Assembly: GCF_012273895.1 (NCBI RefSeq)
Contig: NW_024045137.1
Span: forward strand, 930,001 to 994,000
Length of the DNA stretch: 64,000 bases
Source: Zerene cesonia
Taxonomy: Eukaryota; Arthropoda; Insecta; Lepidoptera; Pieridae
Direction: 5' to 3'
Part shown: positions 57,364 through 64,000 of the stretch, in pieces
Numbering within the stretch: position 1 is the first letter of the stretch
How the letters are laid out: the number at the start of each line of letters is the position of its first letter
Made by a program: the position numbers and the translations under genes
Notes under the pieces: generated by a model
What the model was told of the DNA's origin: nothing
Databases searched by the model: none
Seen by the model: the letters and a program-made list of their open reading frames with translations, nothing else

Positions 57364-59663
57364 AATTGTCGGATACCAATTGTGTTTTAATATTCTGCTG
57401 GATAAATAACTGTCATTTAAGATACGGTTATCGATTTTTATAACTAATCAAAATTCGTTTAGCTAATGGATGCAATAAAATGTCGGGTCACGAAGAAACG
57501 GGGCGCATTCGTTCTGATTGTGATTTGGTGTTCGGACGTAGATTATTCAACGTTCCAACTACCCTCACTTTGTAATAGTCTTTGTGGCTGCGGTTTCTTA
57601 TCAACTGACTAAATAGAAATACTGCGTACTGCATACTGCAATTCTACCTAATGTAGACAGACAGCTGGACAACTGGGATAACATATAGGCAACTTTTATC
57701 CCGATGTTCCTACGGGATACGGACTTACGCGGGTGAAACCGCTGGGAGCAGCTAGTTCTCTATAAGAGCAAGTGAGATAATTCTATAATTTAAGTTTACT
57801 ATTTAGTTTTTGAAATAAACTTATTATTTTATTCAGCCTTTACGGCAAGAAAAACTACGTCGATGAAATTAAATACCGTAAATTTATCATCTAGCTATAC
57901 ATAATATAACTGTAACCTCAGTAATATTTTTCGTACATTTATTTCGAGGTTATATTTGTGTTTAGGAGGCCCATATCCTTTTCCTTACCCTTCCCAGTCC
58001 TTTCCTTTATTCCTATCGCCCATCCTTTCTTAATCCCTTCCCAAAAAGTCGGCAATCCATTTGTAGAGGCGTAAGGTCTGCAATGGACCTTATGCCTCTC
58101 CAAAGGTTCATGGGCGGTGGTAGCGCTTACCATCAGGTGTCCCACCAGCTCCATTGCCGACTGTAACATAAAAAAAAAAAAAAAAACAGCACACATCGAG
58201 TATTTATCTTAAAAGCTTTATGTAACTGAAACGCTTAAAATATAGTATTTAAGAAGGTTTTAAACGTTTTGCCGATTCTACTCTGATTTCGATTGCTGCT
58301 CGCGAATATTATTGCGATTATTATCAGTACTAGGGAACAGTTATGGAGTTATTGGAGCTGGTGGGTCGCCTGATGGTAAGCGCTACCACCGCCCATGAAT
58401 ATTTCGAGAGGCGTAAGGTCTAAAATATATATTAATCTTACGATTTATGTGACAATTTCGTGGTTATGAAGAAATGGTGAAATTTAAAAAAAATATGACT
58501 CGAGCGCGTGAGATTAAGATATTAGAGGTAAATTACATACAACACACAAGTCCAAATTTCGCTAATCTGACGATTTGAGCGTAAACTTCTAGAATTATAG
58601 ATGTTTTTTAATTACCTGCGGCTCCAGTGAGCGCACCCACCAATATTAACTGATCATACTTTTTGGAGATACTTAGCAATAGGTAAGGTTCCTTCCCTTA
58701 TAATAATAATAGTTTAAAAAAACTAAAAAACACGCTTTTATAGAAAACCGAACTAAAAAATAGAAAACATATTTTGCAAACGAATTTTGATTTTGATTTT
58801 GAAAAATGGAATAATTTATCAAATTAGTGTATTGTCATCGGTCCTCAATAAATCTACAAAGTTTGAACGAAATCCGGTCGTTTAAAGTGGGTCAAAATCG
58901 CGCCCAAAGAAGTCGGTTACAAACAAACATACAGGTGAAGCTAATAAAAAGCGTGTAAAAATCTGACGCGCTCGAGTAAATCCCAAAATCCCTTCTTGGG
59001 CTCCCCTACTATAGTCAACAAACTTAGGGAATAGATGGCGCCCATCAAGTGTAACTGTTTCCACTTGAAATCAGATTATTATTAATATATAATTTAAGAA
59101 AACAGAAACGTATTAAGTTTTTTACGCGAATATTTACATAATTAAAATTATTGAGTACAAGCGAATATATACCTACTTTCGGGAACAGTTAATAAGCTTT
59201 ATGCACATTTTTACACATAACTCTAAATTGACATAAGCTAGTCAATCTACAACGATAAAAGTTCAATTTAAAGAACTGATGATTTAACAAAAATATTATA
59301 TTTAGTATCAAATTCACTCATTTTGTTAATACTACATTGAGTATAAAAATAAAACGATGAAAATAATCAAAGAGAGGCGCGGATACAATTCAATAAACAA
59401 ACAATACCGTGCTAATTCAATTGGCCATCGATTCCCGCCAAAATTGGCGCGACGCCATGTTTTTGTATGAAACTTTTAATATAGTTTTTACGCTTCGTTC
59501 TTTATTCAAACAGATATGATATTTGATTTTTTCTGTTTAGTATTGTATGCGCTTTATAAGGCTGTACCGTTCGTTCCGTATTCTACAAATTATTGATATT
59601 AAAAATGCTTCTCAATATCTTCTTCTATTGTTAATCAAAAATGTTTATTAATTTATAAGAACA
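57364..59663. other. Intergenic with repeat fragments
   Basis: A first-family Helitron 3' end (57652-57757), a plus SINE-D 3' part (57966-58171), a minus SINE-D tail (58340-58420) and the aaaacacgctttta repeat in minus orientation (58710-58970). The rest is AT-rich with no gene. Confidence 0.45.
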
Positions 59664-59843
59664 CTAGCTGCACGCCCCGGCTCCGCCCGGGTTGTCATTT
59701 ATCGTAATTAAAATTATTTCAACTATCCTATCTCTCAAGTTGGATCGAACTGCACATGGTGTGCGAATTTTATTATAATCGGTTAAGTGGTTTAGGAGTC
59801 CATTGAGGACAAACATTATGACACGAGATTTATATATATAAGA
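59664..59843 (-). mobile_element. Helitron-like element
   Basis: CTAG at 59664 and TCTTATATATATAAATCTCG on the minus strand at 59843. It resembles the 384-561 family at its 5' end and lies 126 bp before the KChIP exon. Confidence 0.7.
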
Positions 59844-59969
59844 ACATTTAAACTTATTTTATTAATTTATTTTAATGTTTTTTGAGAATATTTTTTTTTT
59901 ATTTTTTAAACATTCATTAAAAATGTTATATAACCAATATGATTCAAGAAAAATTTATATTTGTTTCAG

Positions 59970-60127
59970 ATTCGACATCAACGAAAATAAACGACAATCC
60001 ACAGCTACATCATCTGTCACATTGCAATGTCACAATGTGCACAGATTAAACAGCGTCACAGATTATCAAAGTGTCATAGACTAAAATGATTAGTGCTGTA
60101 GTGATGTGCTAAAATTAAGTTTCTATA
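59970..60127 (+). other. KCNIP: KChIP 5' UTR part of the first coding exon
   Basis: A good acceptor (tatatttgtttcag) ends at 59969, and the sequence up to the ATG has stops in the coding frame. This makes an internal exon carrying 5' UTR, so at least one non-coding exon lies upstream. Confidence 0.55.
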
Positions 60128-60283
60128 ATGGCAACGCCCCCGGAATCTCCTGTGGAGGAACACGCCTATGAGTTGGAACCGAACCGTGCGCCAAAACCTA
60201 TACCTGTGGCGTTGGAAGAATTGTGTAGGCAAACTAAATTTTCTAAACAGGAAATTCGAGTCATGTACAGAGGATTTAAAACG
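60128..60283 (+). CDS. KCNIP: Kv-channel-interacting protein (KChIP), first coding exon, partial
   Basis: 52 codons from ATG 60128 to donor ACG|GTGAGT at 60284. The protein starts MATPPESPVEEHAYELEPNR and continues LEELCRQTKFSKQEIRVMYR-GFKT, the conserved opening of the KChIP core just before the first, degenerate EF-hand. KChIPs are neuronal-calcium-sensor-family proteins that bind Kv4 channels at the membrane; this is family knowledge. The N-terminal 25 residues are the variable region. The next exon should begin Glu-Cys-Pro; no such exon is visible to 64000, so the EF-hand exons lie outside the window. Reading past the donor runs into a Helitron and is not coding. Confidence 0.9.
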
Positions 60284-60291
60284 GTGAGTAA

Positions 60292-60447
60292 TCCTACTAA
60301 TATTATAAACGAGTATCTTTCACACAAACCTCTGAACGGATTTATTGATACTAGCCAATTATGTAGCTTACACAACAGAATAACACATGAATTACATAAA
60401 TACTTTTATCTGTGGATTAATCAGCGGGTTAAACCGCACGGCGCTAG
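60292..60447 (+). mobile_element. Helitron-like element 8 bp after the KChIP donor
   Basis: TCCTACTAATATTATAAACG at the 5' end and GCACGGCGCTAG at the 3' end, flanked by A and T; 156 bp, internally deleted. It starts at intron position +9. Confidence 0.75.
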
Positions 60448-60686
60448 TGCTGCTAGTGCTGTATAATATGTTACAATCTATCACATAACAGACAACAGAT
60501 CGGCCCTCGACACATACTTTAAAAAAAAGAACAATAATTATTCATTAACCTTAAGGTTAGACCCCAGGTACATATCTCAGAACACGATTCGCACCACATG
60601 TAGATATATGATATGTTGATCGATCAAAACACTATAAAACAAAAGAAAACCCTTGGGAAGATTACTTTATTGGATGGGATAGGTTG

Positions 60687-61003
60687 TTATTGTGGTAGGC
60701 GAGCATACTTCGGCACGAATTAGGCCAGCGCGCATCGGGGAAGTACCACACTCCCGCCAAAACCGGCATGAAATAGTGGCATGCCACTGTGTTTCGTACG
60801 GTGAGTGGGGGAGCCGGAGGCCCGTTTCCTCACCTGTACCAGTCCATTCCTTCTTTCCAGTCGTTAATTCTTTCCTTTTCTCTTACCTTATAAAAGCGGG
60901 CAGCGCATTCGCAGAGGCACTACCTTTGCGAATGTTTATGGGCGGTGGTGATCGCTTACCATCAGGCGAACCACCAGCTCAGTTGCCCGCTATAACATAA
61001 AAA
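60687..61003 (+). mobile_element. SINE family D, full length
   Basis: Same order of segments as 48577-48902, ending in a short A tail. In the KChIP intron. Confidence 0.75.
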
Positions 61004-63259
61004 AGACGTAATAAAATAATACGGAAAAGTTTATTTTATTTATTTATTTACACTTTATTGTACAATACACATACAGTTAATAAAAACCAATAAACAATAT
61101 CTACTGTACAATTTGGCGGCCTTATCGCTTTGAAGCGATTTCTTCCAGGCAACCTTTGGATACAGGAAAATAAATTTAAAAAAAAAGTATAAAATTAACC
61201 AAGTACGTCACCACTTCAGGCACACTAGGTCACGATGCATATAACGCACCGAATCTCGCGACATGGAGGCAAACGCGGTGTTATGATTATCACTACATAG
61301 TATAAAACAAAGTCGCTTTCTCTGTCCCTGTGTCCCTATGTACGCTTAAATCTTTAAAACTACGCAACGGATTTTGGTGGGTTTTATTTTTAATAGACAG
61401 AGTGATTCAAGAAGGAGGTTTATATGTATGACTACCTTTTGCCCGCAGCTTCGCACGCGTTTATCGAATTTAATTGAAATATATGGGTAGTTGGTTTTAT
61501 ACTATGTAGTGATAATAACATCTATTAAATTATTATGAATTTAACGTGTTCGAAGCCGCGGGCAACAGCCAGTATGATAGAATAAAACAATAAATAGTCA
61601 CCGAAAATACCCGTGAAGTATTTTTAAATATCCAATATAAAGTAATAATAATTATTTTTAAACAAAAATTTAAATGACTTCAAAAACAAATGAAACGAAA
61701 AAAGTAATTTAAGAATAAATAATACAGAATACAGATACAAAAGGTTAATATCATCAAAATACCGCAATAACACAGATAATCAAACCACAAATACAAAATT
61801 TCCAATGAAAAATCGCAATTACGTAACAAATTGAAAACGTCAAATGAAAGTGTTAATTTCAAGCCCACTCGAATCTTGAATAACTCAACGATGCTGCATA
61901 AACGGCGGATTCAAAAACCTTGTTTATTATAAATGCAATTTAAAGTTCGCAATGAAGCCGCTGAAAAGCGAAATGGCTGAAAATGGCGGGAACGTTTGAA
62001 AGGTCGCGGTGTGAGGTAATGGCGGGCTTTTTGTTTTTTTTTTTTTTGAACGTGTACCGCGCAAAGGTAACCGGACAGTTGAAGTGGTGTAAAAAGTTTT
62101 TACGTTTAGTTTAAATGGTAAATATGATGTTTAAATTGAAGAAGTTAATTTTGATAGTTGTTTTGTATTTTGCTTTGTTGTGTAACGTGTTAGGTTTTAC
62201 GCGAGTGTTATACCTACAATGAGTATAAATAAAGAAATATTACATGCATGCATAAAATATTTATAGTAAGGAGGAGGAGGATAAATTAATATTAAAGAAT
62301 GAAGGAGTTTGCTTTGATTAACATATTATATAAGACACCAGTCCTTCGTTTATAAATGACCTAAGTCTTAATAAAAATCATGTTATTAAAATAATAAATT
62401 GAACATGTTTTTATATTACTGATTCATAAAATTTTGTTGAAATATTAATACTTAGGTGAATGATTGTAGTTTAGATGAATGAGTGCTATTTTTCGTGCTG
62501 ATGATCCGTTTTTTGATTATGTTTTCATTTTTAAGAACATTATTTAATTAATTTTTTTTTTTTTTTTATAGCATTGAAATGCTTTATAAATGAGAAATTT
62601 TGAAAGAACAGACAAATACGATCACGAGGCGGGATTCGAACCCGCGTGCCAAGCCGTAGCAACGCCTAGCCTCTCGGCCACCCATGATCCCGCCACAGTA
62701 ATCGAATTTCTTCTAATCTTTCGGTTTTATGTGCCTAATTTTGTATAATATAGTATAATAAATTTTGCCCTAGGTGGAACACCTAGAGCAAAATGGAAAC
62801 TTAGCGAATTCGAATACATATATATTCGCTAGGTTCGAATTCCGGCTCGTTTTTATATTCAAAATTTCTCAACATTTGTCAATGATCAGCCAATAAAATA
62901 GGAGATGTTTCCCAACTCCCTCAATATGGGTTGAAATGAAAGTGGTCAAGCAGTGTAAAAGAATAAAATACAAAAATTAAAAGCATTTATTGAATAAGGC
63001 AACGAAGAAAAACAATTTACATAACATAAAATATGGAATCAATACTTTACTCCTAATATAGGTTTCGCTGTGTTTCAGGAGTCTGTGTTTTCCCGATATT
63101 ATGTCAGATTTCATATTCAAAATGGCCGCCGAAAAAAATGGGGAAGGGATTCTTTTTTTATTAAATTTGATTATTGCATACAAAGAGGCAATATTAATCT
63201 AAACTAATGACGCCTATAGGCAACACTAAACAACTGCAATATAAGGTTAAAGGTATAAT
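61004..63259 (+). other. KChIP intron with repeats
   Basis: A minus LINE 3' end (61035-61170); a ctacatagtataaa element with inverted ends at 61287-61512; AT-rich sequence to 62560; a minus SINE-C copy (62570-62745). No exon is recognised. Confidence 0.5.
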
Positions 63260-63587
63260 TTTTATTGTGGGAGTCGAGCACGTTTCGGCACGAATTGGGA
63301 CAGCTCGCACCGGGGAAGTACCACACCCCCACAGAAAACCGGCGTGAAATAGTAGCATGCCACTGTGTTTCGTACGGTGAGTGGGGGAGCCGGAGGCCCG
63401 TTTCCATTTCCTCACCCGTCCTAGTCCATTCCTTCTTTCCAGTCGTTAATCCTTTCCTTTTCCCTTACCCCATAAAAGCGGGCAGCGCATTCACAGAGGT
63501 ACTACCTTTGCGAATGTTTATGGGCGGTGGTGATCACTTACCATCAGGCGAACCACCTGCTCAGCTGCCCGCTATGACATAAAAAAA
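63260..63587 (+). mobile_element. SINE family D with 11-bp target-site duplication
   Basis: AAAGGTATAAT flanks the element at 63249-63259 and 63588-63598. It is full length with an A tail, the best reference for family D. Confidence 0.85.
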
Positions 63588-63629
63588 AAAGGTATAATGC
63601 CCTTTTCCTTCAGAAACTATATTCATAAC

Positions 63630-63793
63630 TAGCGGTCCGCCCTGGCTTCGCCCGTGATTCATATATAGCCTTATAGCCTTCCTCAATAAATGGGCTATCT
63701 AACACTGAAAGAATTTTTCAAATCGGACCAGTACTTCCTAAGATTAGTGCGTTCAAACAAACAAACTCTTCAGCTTTATAATATTAGTATAGA
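63630..63793 (-). mobile_element. Helitron-like element, second family, full length
   Basis: CTAG at 63630 and TCTATACTAATATTATAAAG on the minus strand at 63793, A/T flanks; 164 bp. The rest to 64000 is plain AT-rich intron. Confidence 0.8.
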
Positions 63794-64000
63794 TGTACCT
63801 AGCTTTCCCCGTTAACTTTCCTTGGAAATAAAAGATGTTTCACCGCTCAAAAGTAATTGAATACCATTAAATCACTCCATAGCATCGTGAAAGAAGGACA
63901 AACAGACACATTTGCATTTAATACTATTAATTTTCCTACTTATAGAGTTGGTAGCCCTAAATGCCTTTGACGCAGCCCTATCGCAAAATACCTCCTTCTA

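Noticed and set aside
60284..60466. KChIP reading on into the Helitron as a 112-residue protein
   Set aside because: A consensus donor sits exactly where the conserved KChIP sequence stops, and the extension is transposon sequence.
1..64000. An intact autonomous retrotransposon or integrated virus
   Set aside because: Only short RT remnants and LINE tails are present; no complete polymerase, capsid or envelope frame was seen.

Overview
The window is insect nuclear DNA, almost certainly from a moth or butterfly. It is AT-rich. Genes are split by short and medium introns, GC-rich coding exons sit in AT-rich surroundings, and there is a dense load of Helitron-like elements (5' TC, 3' CTAG, inserted between A and T), tRNA-derived SINEs, foldback elements and LINE 3' ends typical of Lepidoptera. 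No bacterial, phage or CRISPR-type system is present. There are three assembly gaps (5684-5897, 24369-24378, 38353-39352).

Layout. (1) 1-19200, plus strand: the C-terminal half of a Ste20-family kinase of the SLK/LOK (Slik) type, 14 in-frame exons followed by two alternative last exons at 12768 and 16793. The kinase domain lies to the left of the window. (2) 19895-20242: an intronless 115-codon orphan ORF with its own AATAAA. (3) 21578-28170, minus strand: a complete ILF2/NF45 gene (DZF-domain protein), nine coding exons and 393 aa if a 32-nt last coding exon is used. (4) 28768-32369, plus strand, divergent from ILF2: a complete GOLT1/Got1 Golgi-transport protein, five exons, 140 aa. (5) 32370-59969: about 27 kb with no convincing coding exon, filled with mobile-element remnants and including a possible promoter near 34.2 kb. 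(6) 59970-60283, plus strand: the first coding exon of a Kv-channel-interacting protein (KChIP); its EF-hand exons lie beyond the right edge. (7) 60284-64000: KChIP intron with Helitrons and SINEs.

The genes are housekeeping or signalling genes with no shared pathway: cortical kinase signalling (Slik), nuclear RNA binding (ILF2), early Golgi transport (GOLT1) and calcium sensing (KChIP). ILF2 and GOLT1 start about 600 bp apart in opposite directions and probably share a promoter region.

The most interesting signals are: a duplicated, divergent last exon in the Slik gene; a perfect 22-bp hairpin and three copies of a TALE-type palindrome in its 3' region; the orphan ORF; the short last coding exon of ILF2; an open intron in GOLT1; head-to-head foldback SINEs with clear target-site duplications; a gapped DNA transposon with 73-bp terminal inverted repeats; and Helitrons inserted only 8-18 bp from splice donors.
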